A DNA stretch of 33,798 bases from an uncultured Clostridia bacterium (lineage in GTDB: Bacteria; Bacillota; Clostridia; Christensenellales; Borkfalkiaceae): contig CALVHS010000057.1 in NCBI GenBank assembly GCA_944328665.1, forward strand, positions 1 to 33,798. Direction: 5' to 3'. The notes beneath the pieces are model-generated. The model was given only the letters and a program-made list of their open reading frames with translations. It was not told where the DNA came from and did not search any database. This document shows, in pieces, positions 7,430-14,171 of this stretch. The position numbers and the translations under genes were made by a program. Numbering within the stretch: position 1 is the first letter of the stretch; each line of letters starts with the position of its first letter.

Positions 7430-8296
7430 TCAAGGCAGCTGCGGGTACAGGGCGTCGTAGATCGCGCGGAAAATGAGGGGAACGTGGCGGCTTTCGGAGA
7501 CGACCGTGACGACGGCTTCCTTTTCGGGAAACACGACGGAAAGCTGTCCGTTTTTGCCGTCTGCGCGGAAAGAGTTCTTTTCTCCCATCCAAAAGAAATA
7601 CCCGTACGGCGCTGCCGATTGCGGGCGTGTGCATTCCGCAAGCCATCCTTCGTCGAGGAGCCGCCGTCCTTCCCACATTCCCTTTTGCAGGCAAAAGACG
7701 CCGAAGCGGTGCAGCTCGGAGAGGGTGAGCATCAGCCCGCTCGAGCCGAAAGTGTTGCCGAGGGGATCGACTTCCCACGTCGGGCGTTTGATGCCGAGCG
7801 GCGCAAAGAGGCGGGGCGTAAGATATTGTACGAGGTCGCATTTTGCCCGCCGCTGCACGAGCATCCCCGCAAGATAGGGGCCGACGTTGCTGTACACGAA
7901 TTTGCTGCCGGGCGCATGCGGAAAGGGAAAGGAGAGCGCGAGTTTGACCCAGTCGTCCTCCGCATAGAGGGGGCGCGAAGGCCCCATCAGTTGCGCGCGT
8001 TCCTGCCCGAGGCACATGGTGAGCAGATCGCGCACCGTCGCTTTTTGCAGGTTCTCTTCGGGGGAGGGCGGCAGGCTTTCGGCAAACGCTTCCGTCAGCG
8101 GTTCGCCGAGGGAGAGCAAACCTTCTTGTACGGCAAAGCCGACGGCGCAGGCAACGAAGCTTTTAGAGGCGGAATATACGTTGCGGCGCACCTCTTCGTC
8201 CCATGTCGCATGCACGAGCTCTTTGCCGCCGCACGTCACTTTCAGCCCGAACACGCCGACGAGTTTGGCGACTTCTTCAAAATAGGAAAGTTCCAT
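7430..8296 (-). CDS. Serine beta-lactamase-family hydrolase
   Basis: A 288-residue member of the class C beta-lactamase/DD-peptidase/esterase family. The nucleophile motif S-x-x-K is SASK at 42-45, and the second motif YxN is YSN at 135-137. The family's third motif is less clear; DGKNGQ near residue 245 may supply it. The protein is shorter than true AmpC enzymes and has no signal peptide or lipobox, so it is more likely a cytoplasmic esterase or peptidase than a resistance enzyme. It lies 22 bp behind the large surface-protein gene, with GGAAGGG as SD before ATG at 8296, so it is the second gene of that operon. The substrate is unknown. Confidence 0.8.
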   Translation of the reverse strand: MELSYFEEVAKLVGVFGLKVTCGGKELVHATWDEEVRRNVYSASKSFVACAVGFAVQEGLLSLGEPLTEAFAESLPPSPEENLQKATVRDLLTMCLGQERAQLMGPSRPLYAEDDWVKLALSFPFPHAPGSKFVYSNVGPYLAGMLVQRRAKCDLVQYLTPRLFAPLGIKRPTWEVDPLGNTFGSSGLMLTLSELHRFGVFCLQKGMWEGRRLLDEGWLAECTRPQSAAPYGYFFWMGEKNSFRADGKNGQLSVVFPEKEAVVTVVSESRHVPLIFRAIYDALYPQLP

Positions 8297-8318
8297 AATG
8301 CCCTTCCGGTCTCTATTT

Positions 8319-10865
8319 TTATTGGAGCGTCGGCTGGCGGCGCAGGATCAGGTAGCATGCGGAGAGGATGATCGCCGCCGCCGCCACCATGACGATGGCG
8401 AGGGTGATCATGACGACGGGCGTCGCACGGTAGAGGCAGCCCGCGGGGATAAAACCGGCATAGGTGCCCCCTTCGCCCGTATATACGGCATAGATGTTGC
8501 CCGCTTCGTCCGTGATGCCGTCGTAGACTTTCAGCTGTTCGCGGGAAGAGAGCGTCAGCTCCTCTCCCGTAGCGGTATGGCGCAGGGTCACGCTTTCGCC
8601 GCGGTCAAGCCGTGCATAGCGGTAATCGCTCTCCTCTGCGCCCCAGTCTGCGTCATAACGCACGACGAACCCGGCGGGCAGATAGCCGCAGAGGGTGCCG
8701 TTTTCCGTCTCGGCTGCCACAAAGTAGTAACTTCCGTCGAGGGCGTCGCTCTCTATGCGGGCAAGGAGGGTCAGCTCCTGCGAGGCGGCGAGTTCCGTCA
8801 TGCGTAAGAAATCTGTGTAATGGTTGTTCGTTCCCAGCCGCATCTGCGGATATTTGTACAGCCCCACAGCCTGTACCGTGTAGGCGTCCGTGTATGCGGG
8901 GTCGGAAAGATAGCTGTCCTTTTCCACATCCTGTACCGTCTCCCCCGTGGTGTCGAGGATGAGCTGCGTCTCGTAAAAGAGGGTGGGGTTGACGCCCGTA
9001 CTCTCGTCCCGTTCAAAAAATCCGACGATCGGGCCGTTTTCCGTTTGAGCAAGCACGACCCCCGTGCGCTCTTTTGCCGCCCGCTCGTAGCCGCCGTAAG
9101 GCAGGCGGGAGGCCCCTTCGAGGAGGGCGGGCAGATCGAGCGTCACGGTCACGGCGCCCGCGGATACCGTGACGAGGCGCAGCGCGTCTGCATCGTTTTC
9201 GTCGGGTGAACGCTCGAAGATGTGTGCATAGACGCCTTCCGCATCCAAGTTGTCGAGAGAAGCGATCCCCGCATCTTCGGCGACGGCGGCGAAGCCGTCG
9301 GAGAGAAGATAAAGTTCGCCGCTTTCAAAGGAGAAGGCAAAGGAGAGGAGGGGGGCGCTGCCCTCATAGGAGACGAGCCCGCCGAGCGCCTGCGCTGCGG
9401 TCAGAACGGATCGTGTGCCTTCGGCGCTCAGGCGGTAAAGGGTGCTGTCCGTTGCGGCGTACAGATTGCCCGCAAAGTCGGAGAGCAGTTTGCGCGCGCC
9501 CGCGGGGGCGGATACCGTCTCCGCCGCTTCCGCAAACGTTCCCGCGGCGAGGGTGTAGACTTCCGCGCCCGAAAGGATATACAGGTTTCCGTAGATGTCC
9601 GCCGTTATGGAGGAAGCCTCGTGTGCAAAGCGGATCTCGCTGCCTGTCAGATCGCCGCCCGCATATTCGTAGACGATCTGCTGGCCGAACGCCGTCAGAT
9701 AGTAGCTGCCGTACGAACAGGCGATGCCCGTGATGTTTGCTGTCAGTTCCGCCGAACCGAGCAATTCGCCCGCGTAAGAATAGACGCGCAGCCTGTTCCC
9801 GTCGGCGGCGGCAAAAGAATCATCGCCCGCGCAAACGAGCGAGGGGGAAAAGTTCGCCGTGGGGAGGGCGGTAAAAAAGCTGCCGCCGTTTCCCTTCTCC
9901 GCGAGCAATACCCGCCCGTTAGACGCGTCGGCGATCACCAGCCTGCCCCCCGACGCGGACAGGTCAAAAGCCCCTTCCCCGAGGCGGTTTTCGCTGTCCG
10001 AATATTGTCCGATCTCATAGCCGGTAAAGCCCGTCTGCACGTCGTAGCGGCGGATGCAGTCGCCCTGCAGCAGATAGAGGTTTTCGTCGTCGCATAACTT
10101 GACGGCGGTGACGGCGCCGTCGAGGAGCCGCTCGTCGTCGTTCGGCCCTTCCGCGCGGTAAAAATAATTGTCCGCGGAGGTATAATAACAGTCCCCGCCG
10201 ACGAGCGCGAAGGAGGAGATGTCGTAATCCGTCCCGTTATAGGCGGCAGGGGTGCCTTCCGCCGTGTAGATCTCCCTGTTTTTGGAATAGTAGATGCTGC
10301 CTTCGTATACGGTAAAGCCGGCGGCGGACGTGCTCTCGTCGAGGGCTTCGCCGGAGACGGGCAGGATGTTCAGCCCGTCCATCTCCGCGCGGTAGACGGA
10401 GTTGGAGGCATTGGCAAAGAGCACCTGCGTGCCGCAGACGGCAAAGGAGGAACAGGAATAGATGTCCGTCGTCTCCGCGCTCTGCGCGGCAAAGTTTTCC
10501 GCGTCGCAGTCGATATAGACGATGGGGTTGCTTGCCCCTTCGTCGCTGGTGAAATAAAGGTAGGTCTTGCCTTCGTATGCGTAAAAATTGAGGGACGCCA
10601 CGTTGTAGTCGTGGGTGAATGTCTCGTAGCCCTCTCCCGCGGCGCGGTCGTAAAGGTAGACGGAGCGCCCTTCGGCGACGGCGATGTAATCTTCGCTTAC
10701 CGCAAAGTCGGAGGGCGCGTCGAGGGCGAGGTACTGCTCGCGGGAATCGGGCAAAAGCAGCCGCGCGCGCGCATCCCCTTCTTCGGCAAGGGCCGCAAGC
10801 GCCCCCGTTGAGGCGAGGGCGAACGCCGCCGCCGTGATCAAAACCGTCAAGATCTTCTTTTTCAT
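8319..10865 (-). CDS. Secreted membrane-anchored protein, beta-propeller-like with SH3-like region
   Basis: I recognise no named family. The 848 residues begin with a signal peptide (MKKKILTVLITAAAFALAST) with likely cleavage after ALA near residue 25. Residues about 40-560 consist of roughly 40-50-residue repeats of short strands with patterns such as VYLYDR, TYLYFTSDEG, NLYILSG and NLYAATDSTLYRLS, typical of a beta-propeller of the NHL/YncE kind. Residues about 600-810 look like small SH3-like barrels (YLPAGFVV, YAGFIPAGCLY). One transmembrane helix (about 817-841, VVMITLAIVMVAAAAIILSA) and a short tail RRQPTLQ follow. It is therefore outside the cell, held by a C-terminal helix. A strong extended -10 promoter lies upstream. 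It shares its overall plan with the smaller protein at 11671-12387. Confidence 0.75.
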   Translation of the reverse strand: MKKKILTVLITAAAFALASTGALAALAEEGDARARLLLPDSREQYLALDAPSDFAVSEDYIAVAEGRSVYLYDRAAGEGYETFTHDYNVASLNFYAYEGKTYLYFTSDEGASNPIVYIDCDAENFAAQSAETTDIYSCSSFAVCGTQVLFANASNSVYRAEMDGLNILPVSGEALDESTSAAGFTVYEGSIYYSKNREIYTAEGTPAAYNGTDYDISSFALVGGDCYYTSADNYFYRAEGPNDDERLLDGAVTAVKLCDDENLYLLQGDCIRRYDVQTGFTGYEIGQYSDSENRLGEGAFDLSASGGRLVIADASNGRVLLAEKGNGGSFFTALPTANFSPSLVCAGDDSFAAADGNRLRVYSYAGELLGSAELTANITGIACSYGSYYLTAFGQQIVYEYAGGDLTGSEIRFAHEASSITADIYGNLYILSGAEVYTLAAGTFAEAAETVSAPAGARKLLSDFAGNLYAATDSTLYRLSAEGTRSVLTAAQALGGLVSYEGSAPLLSFAFSFESGELYLLSDGFAAVAEDAGIASLDNLDAEGVYAHIFERSPDENDADALRLVTVSAGAVTVTLDLPALLEGASRLPYGGYERAAKERTGVVLAQTENGPIVGFFERDESTGVNPTLFYETQLILDTTGETVQDVEKDSYLSDPAYTDAYTVQAVGLYKYPQMRLGTNNHYTDFLRMTELAASQELTLLARIESDALDGSYYFVAAETENGTLCGYLPAGFVVRYDADWGAEESDYRYARLDRGESVTLRHTATGEELTLSSREQLKVYDGITDEAGNIYAVYTGEGGTYAGFIPAGCLYRATPVVMITLAIVMVAAAAIILSACYLILRRQPTLQ

Positions 10866-10881
10866 TTTCCTTCGTTTTCCG

Positions 10882-10911
10882 AACGCGCCGCAGGCGCGTT
10901 TTTTTGTTTTT
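10882..10911 (+). terminator. Plus-facing terminator-like hairpin in the leader of a minus-strand gene
   Basis: AACGCGCC (10882-10889), loop GCA and GGCGCGTT (10893-10900) are followed by TTTTTGTTTT, a textbook intrinsic terminator reading plus. No plus gene precedes it for 3.7 kb, so it would stop antisense transcripts. Read on minus, the hairpin lies between the promoter and the ATG of the 848-residue protein. Confidence 0.6.
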
Positions 10912-10925
10912 CCTTATTATAGACG

Positions 10926-10954
10926 ATTATACCACATAATTCTTCATTTGTCGA
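10926..10954 (-). promoter_or_regulatory. Strong extended -10 promoter for the surface-protein operon
   Basis: On minus, TCGACA (10954-10949), a 17-bp spacer and TATAAT (10931-10926) preceded by TGG, an extended -10 element. The predicted start near 10919 leaves a leader of about 55 nt that carries the hairpin at 10882-10900 and an SD-like GAAGGAAA before the ATG. Confidence 0.75.
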
Positions 10955-11043
10955 CAGAATTTTTGCCTTTTTCTTGCCTGCCGCCTTTTTCCTTTTTTCA
11001 AAAAAATTTTATAAACAGGCGACCGCCTGCCTCTTTTATGCGG

Positions 11044-11123
11044 TATACTGCAAAAAGAATACGAACATATGTTTGTATTTCTTGGCAGGAATGCCGCAGC
11101 GGCGGGCGATTTTGTGTCATAAT
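11044..11123 (+). promoter_or_regulatory. Promoter region of the capsid cassette regulator
   Basis: Two candidate -10 elements are visible. TATACT (11044-11049) lacks a recognisable -35 and would start transcription near 11056, directly before the LexA-like dyad. CATAAT with an upstream TGT (11115-11123) is an extended -10 that would start near 11130 and leave a 29-nt leader with the SD. Which is used cannot be decided from sequence. Confidence 0.4.
11059..11078 (+). promoter_or_regulatory. LexA (SOS) box-like operator
   Basis: A 20-bp dyad with 9 of 10 pairs matching. Its core CGAACATATGTTTG (11062-11075) differs at one position from the Gram-positive LexA/DinR pattern with GAAC-N4-GTTC at its heart (here GAAC-ATAT-GTTT). 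It lies immediately after the TATACT -10, where bound repressor would block transcription of the phage-type regulator downstream. The match is seen directly; LexA binding is inferred. Confidence 0.6.
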
Positions 11124-11158
11124 AGATGTGCAGACGCAAAGACGGGAGGAGTGGCGCC

Positions 11159-11698
11159 ATGAAGGAGTATCAAAAAATTTTATTGTACCTCTATCCGAGG
11201 CTGAAGCGGCTCATCCGCTGCGCGGGGGAGGTCATCGAGGGGCGCGCCCTCGCGTCGGGCGGAGAGCCGGACACGCAGGCATGTGCCGAGCATATCCTTG
11301 GGCTCGTCGCTTTCCGCAACGCCCTTTTGTGCGCGTACGGCGAGATGGACGGGCTGCTTGCCTGCCTCACGCGGGAGGAGGCGTACTTGCTCGAATACAA
11401 GTATTTTCGCAGGAAGCGGATGTTGGAGGGAGAATTTGCCGAAGTGCGGCTGGATTGTTCCGAGCGCACTTATTTTCGCCGTCAGGCGCGGCTGGAAAGC
11501 AAACTCAACGCTCTGTTCGTGCGGCGGGGGATGGACGAGGCGTGGTTCATGCGCACTCTTGGCGCCTTTCCGTACATACGCGCGGCGCTTTTCCGCCTGC
11601 ATAAAAAGGGGAGCGCCGCCTTTACGAAAAAGCGCGCCCGCGGCGCCCCCTCCCGCTGCGGGCGGGGGGCTCAGAACACGTCTTCCGCCTCGTCATAG
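11159..11698 (+). CDS. ArpU/RinA-like phage late transcription regulator
   Basis: A 179-residue protein that I place with the ArpU/RinA-type regulators found just upstream of terminase genes in Bacillota phages. The pattern supports this: an N-terminal LYPRLKRLI helix, the E-x-x-Y-LLEYKYFRRKR segment (about 85-95), then the sigma-70 region-4-like helix-turn-helix DCSERTYFRRQARLESKL and a final GMDEAWF. These proteins switch on the packaging and structural genes. ATG 11159 has GGGAGGAG upstream; an in-frame upstream start at 11126 is possible but its codons look non-coding. The Lys/Arg-rich tail overlaps the convergent minus gene by 28 bp. A LexA-like site sits in its promoter, which suggests DNA-damage induction of the cassette. 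Confidence 0.65.
   Translation: MKEYQKILLYLYPRLKRLIRCAGEVIEGRALASGGEPDTQACAEHILGLVAFRNALLCAYGEMDGLLACLTREEAYLLEYKYFRRKRMLEGEFAEVRLDCSERTYFRRQARLESKLNALFVRRGMDEAWFMRTLGAFPYIRAALFRLHKKGSAAFTKKRARGAPSRCGRGAQNTSSASS
11627..11670 (-). terminator. GC-rich hairpins ending the minus-strand SH3-like gene
   Basis: Read on minus, a CCCGC/GCGGG-type hairpin (11670-11645) is followed by GCGCC-GCG-GGCGC (11646-11634) and then GCTTTTTCG. This is a plausible terminator directly after the stop at 11671, inside the 3' end of the convergent regulator gene. Confidence 0.5.
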
Positions 11699-12387
11699 GC
11701 GGGCGCGTCCTCTCGCTTCGCTTTGGCGGGGCGGAAGAGGAAGTAGAGGGCGCCGAGCGCGGCCGCGGCGAGAACGCATGCGAGCACGACGCCCGCCGCG
11801 CCAAAGGTGCGCGGCGAGGGGGCGGGTTCTTCCGCCGGCGGCACCTCAGCTTCCATGTGCTCCGTATTTTCCGGATAATCGACGATGGAGCAGGCGGAGG
11901 CGGGGACGTATCCGAATTTTCCCTCTAAAAGGACGTAGTAAGAAGTCGCCGAGCCATAGGAAAACCCGCCGTAATAGGCGGCGGTCACGGTGTATTCGGT
12001 GAGGAAGGAATCGGGCAGGGGCACCCCGCCGTAGTCGGCGCGGTAGGTTACCGTCAGCGAATAATCGAGGTAGGGCGTTTCCGGTATGTAGTCGACGGGC
12101 GTCACTTCGTCCGCCTTGCAGTATCCTTCCACTGCCCCGCCTTCGCCCGCCGTTTCAAGGTAGCGAACGCGGTAAAACTCACCCGCTTCGCCCACGATGC
12201 GCACGAAATAAGTGCGCGGCAGGATGAACAGTCCGGCGCTCTCGTCGGCATAGCGGTAAAAATAGACGCCTTCCTGCATGACGCGGGCATAGGCGGGGGC
12301 GGGCTCTTCCTCCGCGCGGGCGGAGAAGACGGGGACGCATCCCGCTGCCGTCAGCGCGGCGAGCAGGAACAAGATGATTTTTTTCAT
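11671..12387 (-). CDS. Secreted membrane-anchored SH3-like protein within the capsid cassette
   Basis: A 238-residue surface protein of no named family. The N-terminus MKKIILFLLAALTAAGCVPV is a signal peptide; cleavage after SARA (residue 26) is likely. The AAGC segment is only a weak lipobox. Two small beta-barrel-like stretches follow (about 35-95 with GVYFYRY, YFVRIVGEAGEFYRVRY and GYCKADEV; about 105-165 ending GKFGYVPASAC), reminiscent of bacterial SH3 domains. A Pro/Glu-rich linker leads to one transmembrane helix (about 193-215) and an acidic cytoplasmic tail. The gene runs against the cassette, between its regulator and terminase, with its own AAGGAGG SD and a TACAAT -10 on minus at 12417-12412. 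Its plan matches the 848-residue protein on the other side of the regulator. Confidence 0.75.
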   Translation of the reverse strand: MKKIILFLLAALTAAGCVPVFSARAEEEPAPAYARVMQEGVYFYRYADESAGLFILPRTYFVRIVGEAGEFYRVRYLETAGEGGAVEGYCKADEVTPVDYIPETPYLDYSLTVTYRADYGGVPLPDSFLTEYTVTAAYYGGFSYGSATSYYVLLEGKFGYVPASACSIVDYPENTEHMEAEVPPAEEPAPSPRTFGAAGVVLACVLAAAALGALYFLFRPAKAKREDAPAYDEAEDVF

Positions 12388-12416
12388 AGATACCTCCTTG
12401 GTCGGGCGTCTATTGT

Positions 12417-12460
12417 AGCCCTTCGGCGGGCGCGCTTCGGGGGAAACGGAGGGCTTTTTT
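12417..12460 (+). terminator. Plus-strand terminator immediately before the terminase gene
   Basis: AGCCCTTCG (12417-12425) pairs with CGGAGGGCT (12447-12455) with one G-T wobble, and TTTTTT follows (to 12460). The terminase ATG is only 15 nt further on. Any transcript entering from the regulator promoter must pass it, so read-through or antitermination would be needed. Confidence 0.55.
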
Positions 12461-12475
12461 CACTTATTTTGTCAT

Positions 12476-13918
12476 ATGCGGGAAGAAGAGATCGTCTCGA
12501 AGCTGCTCGCGATCGAGGGGGAGGAACGCCGCCGCGGCGGCAAAGGCCCGCTCGAGCTGTATAACACGGGCAGAAAAAAGCACAAAAAACAGATCGCCTT
12601 TCATAAGTGCCAAAAGCGCAACCGCTGGGTGTTCGGCGGGAACCGCAGCGGCAAGACGGAGTGCGGCGCCGCCGAGTGTGTCTACCTCGCCCGCGGCGTC
12701 CATCCCTACCGCAAGAACAGGGACGGAGTGTTCGGATGGGTGGTCTCCCTTTCGCGGCAGGTACAGCGCGACGTCGCCCAGCAGAAGGTCTTGCACTATC
12801 TCGACCCCGCCTGGATCGAGGAGGTGATCATGCTGTCCGGAAAAAAGGGCTCTCCCGATGCGGGCGTCATCGACCAGATCCGCGTGCGCAACGTATTCGG
12901 CGGCACCTCCGTCATCGGATTTAAAAGCTGCGATCAGGGCAGGGAAAAATTTCAGGGCAGCTCGCTCGATTTTGTCTGGTTCGACGAGGAACCGCCCCGC
13001 GAGATCTACGAGGAGTGCCGCATGCGCGTGCTGGACAAAAAGGGGGAGATCTTCGGCACGATGACCCCCCTTAAGGGGTTGACATTCCTCTTCGACGAGA
13101 TCTATATGAACCGCGGCAACGACCCGGAGGTGTGGTACGAGTTCATGGAATGGGCGGACAATCCTTTCCTCGACGGGGAGGAGGTGCGCCGCATGAGCGC
13201 CGCCCTCGGGGAAAAGGAATTGGAGAGCCGCCGCTACGGCAGGTTTTGCGTGGAGGAGGGGCTGGTCTATCCCGAATTTGACGAACGCGTGCACGTCATC
13301 GAGCCCTTTCCCGTTCCCTTCGCCTGGCAGGATACCATCTCCATCGATCCGGGGCTGAACAACCCGCTGTCCGCGCATTGGTATTGCGTCGATTTCGACG
13401 GCAACGTCTATGTCGTCGCCGAGCATTACGAGGCGGGCAAGGGGATCGGGCATCATGCGGCGGCGATCGAGGCGGTCAGCGAAAAGTTGGGCTGGCATCG
13501 CGACGGCAAGGGGCGGCTGGCGGCGCTCATCGACTCCGCCGCGGGGCAGCGGACGCTGGCGAGCGCCAAAAGCGTCGCCGAGCTCTTTTACGAGCGGGGC
13601 ATCCTCGTCAATACCAACGTCAACAAGGAAGTGTTTGCGGGCATCGCGCGGGTCAAAAGTTATTTGTCGGGGGAAAACGGAGTGCCGAAGCTGTACATCT
13701 TTTCCTGCTGCGTCAATATGATCCGCGAGATCAAGGGATATTTTTGGGGCGCGGGCGACATGCCCAAAAAGAGGGACGATCACGCGATGGACGAACTCAG
13801 GTACTATCTGATGACCAAGCCGGGGCGGGAGGCGCCCGCGCGGGAAAAGACGCCCGTGCAGCGGGATAAGGAGAAACTGATGCGCCGTTTGCAGGCGAAG
13901 AGGGGGTATTTTGGATGA
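12476..13918 (+). CDS. terL: Phage terminase large subunit
   Basis: The DNA-packaging motor that cuts concatemeric DNA and pumps it into the prohead. This 480-residue protein is full length. Its ATPase half has Walker A GGNRSGKT (54-61), Walker B FVWFDEE with Asp170 and Glu171, and the coupling motif GTMTP. The C-terminal RNase-H-like nuclease has IDPG with Asp291 and a final DDHAMDELRYY with Asp434/Asp435; a further acidic residue is probably Asp in ALIDSAAG. No small terminase gene is obvious upstream. ATG 12476 has no Shine-Dalgarno sequence; a TATTTT at 12465-12470 could give a leaderless transcript. The 3' end overlaps the next gene by 8 bp. All motifs are intact, arguing against decay. 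Confidence 0.93.
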   Translation: MREEEIVSKLLAIEGEERRRGGKGPLELYNTGRKKHKKQIAFHKCQKRNRWVFGGNRSGKTECGAAECVYLARGVHPYRKNRDGVFGWVVSLSRQVQRDVAQQKVLHYLDPAWIEEVIMLSGKKGSPDAGVIDQIRVRNVFGGTSVIGFKSCDQGREKFQGSSLDFVWFDEEPPREIYEECRMRVLDKKGEIFGTMTPLKGLTFLFDEIYMNRGNDPEVWYEFMEWADNPFLDGEEVRRMSAALGEKELESRRYGRFCVEEGLVYPEFDERVHVIEPFPVPFAWQDTISIDPGLNNPLSAHWYCVDFDGNVYVVAEHYEAGKGIGHHAAAIEAVSEKLGWHRDGKGRLAALIDSAAGQRTLASAKSVAELFYERGILVNTNVNKEVFAGIARVKSYLSGENGVPKLYIFSCCVNMIREIKGYFWGAGDMPKKRDDHAMDELRYYLMTKPGREAPAREKTPVQRDKEKLMRRLQAKRGYFG

Positions 13919-14171
13919 GGAAATGAAGAATGCTTTGCGCCGCCGCGCCCTCGGCTTCGAGGCGGACGAGGTGGTGGAGGAATACGCCTTTCGGGAAGGT
14001 GAGGCGGTGCTCCTCAAGCGCAAGGTGACAAAAAAGCGGGTGCCGCCCGACGTGGCGGCGGCAAAGATGCTCTCCGAAGAGGAAAAGCCCCTTGCGGCGC
14101 TCTCCCCCGAGGAGCTGCGGGCGGAAAAAGAAAGACTTCTCGGCTTATTGCGGGAAGGGGAGGGACAATGA
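13911..14171 (+). CDS. Small conserved phage-type protein of unknown function
   Basis: An 86-residue, highly charged protein, probably helical at both ends. The opening MKNALRRRALGFEADEVVEE, a KRKVTKKRVPPDVAAAK middle and a C-terminal LSPEELRAEKERLLGLL helix resemble small proteins I know next to terminase in Clostridia prophages, which have no assigned function; a terminase accessory role is a guess. The TTG start at 13911, preceded by GAGGGGG, fits best and overlaps the terminase stop by 8 bp. An ATG at 13923 is the alternative but has its purine stretch too close. It overlaps the portal start as ATGA, so terminase, this protein and portal are made from one coupled message. Confidence 0.7.
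   Translation: MDEEMKNALRRRALGFEADEVVEEYAFREGEAVLLKRKVTKKRVPPDVAAAKMLSEEEKPLAALSPEELRAEKERLLGLLREGEGQ

Noticed and set aside
7430..8296. Beta-lactam resistance gene
   Set aside because: Although SxxK and YxN motifs are present, the protein lacks an export signal and is short for a class C enzyme, so a resistance role is not supported.
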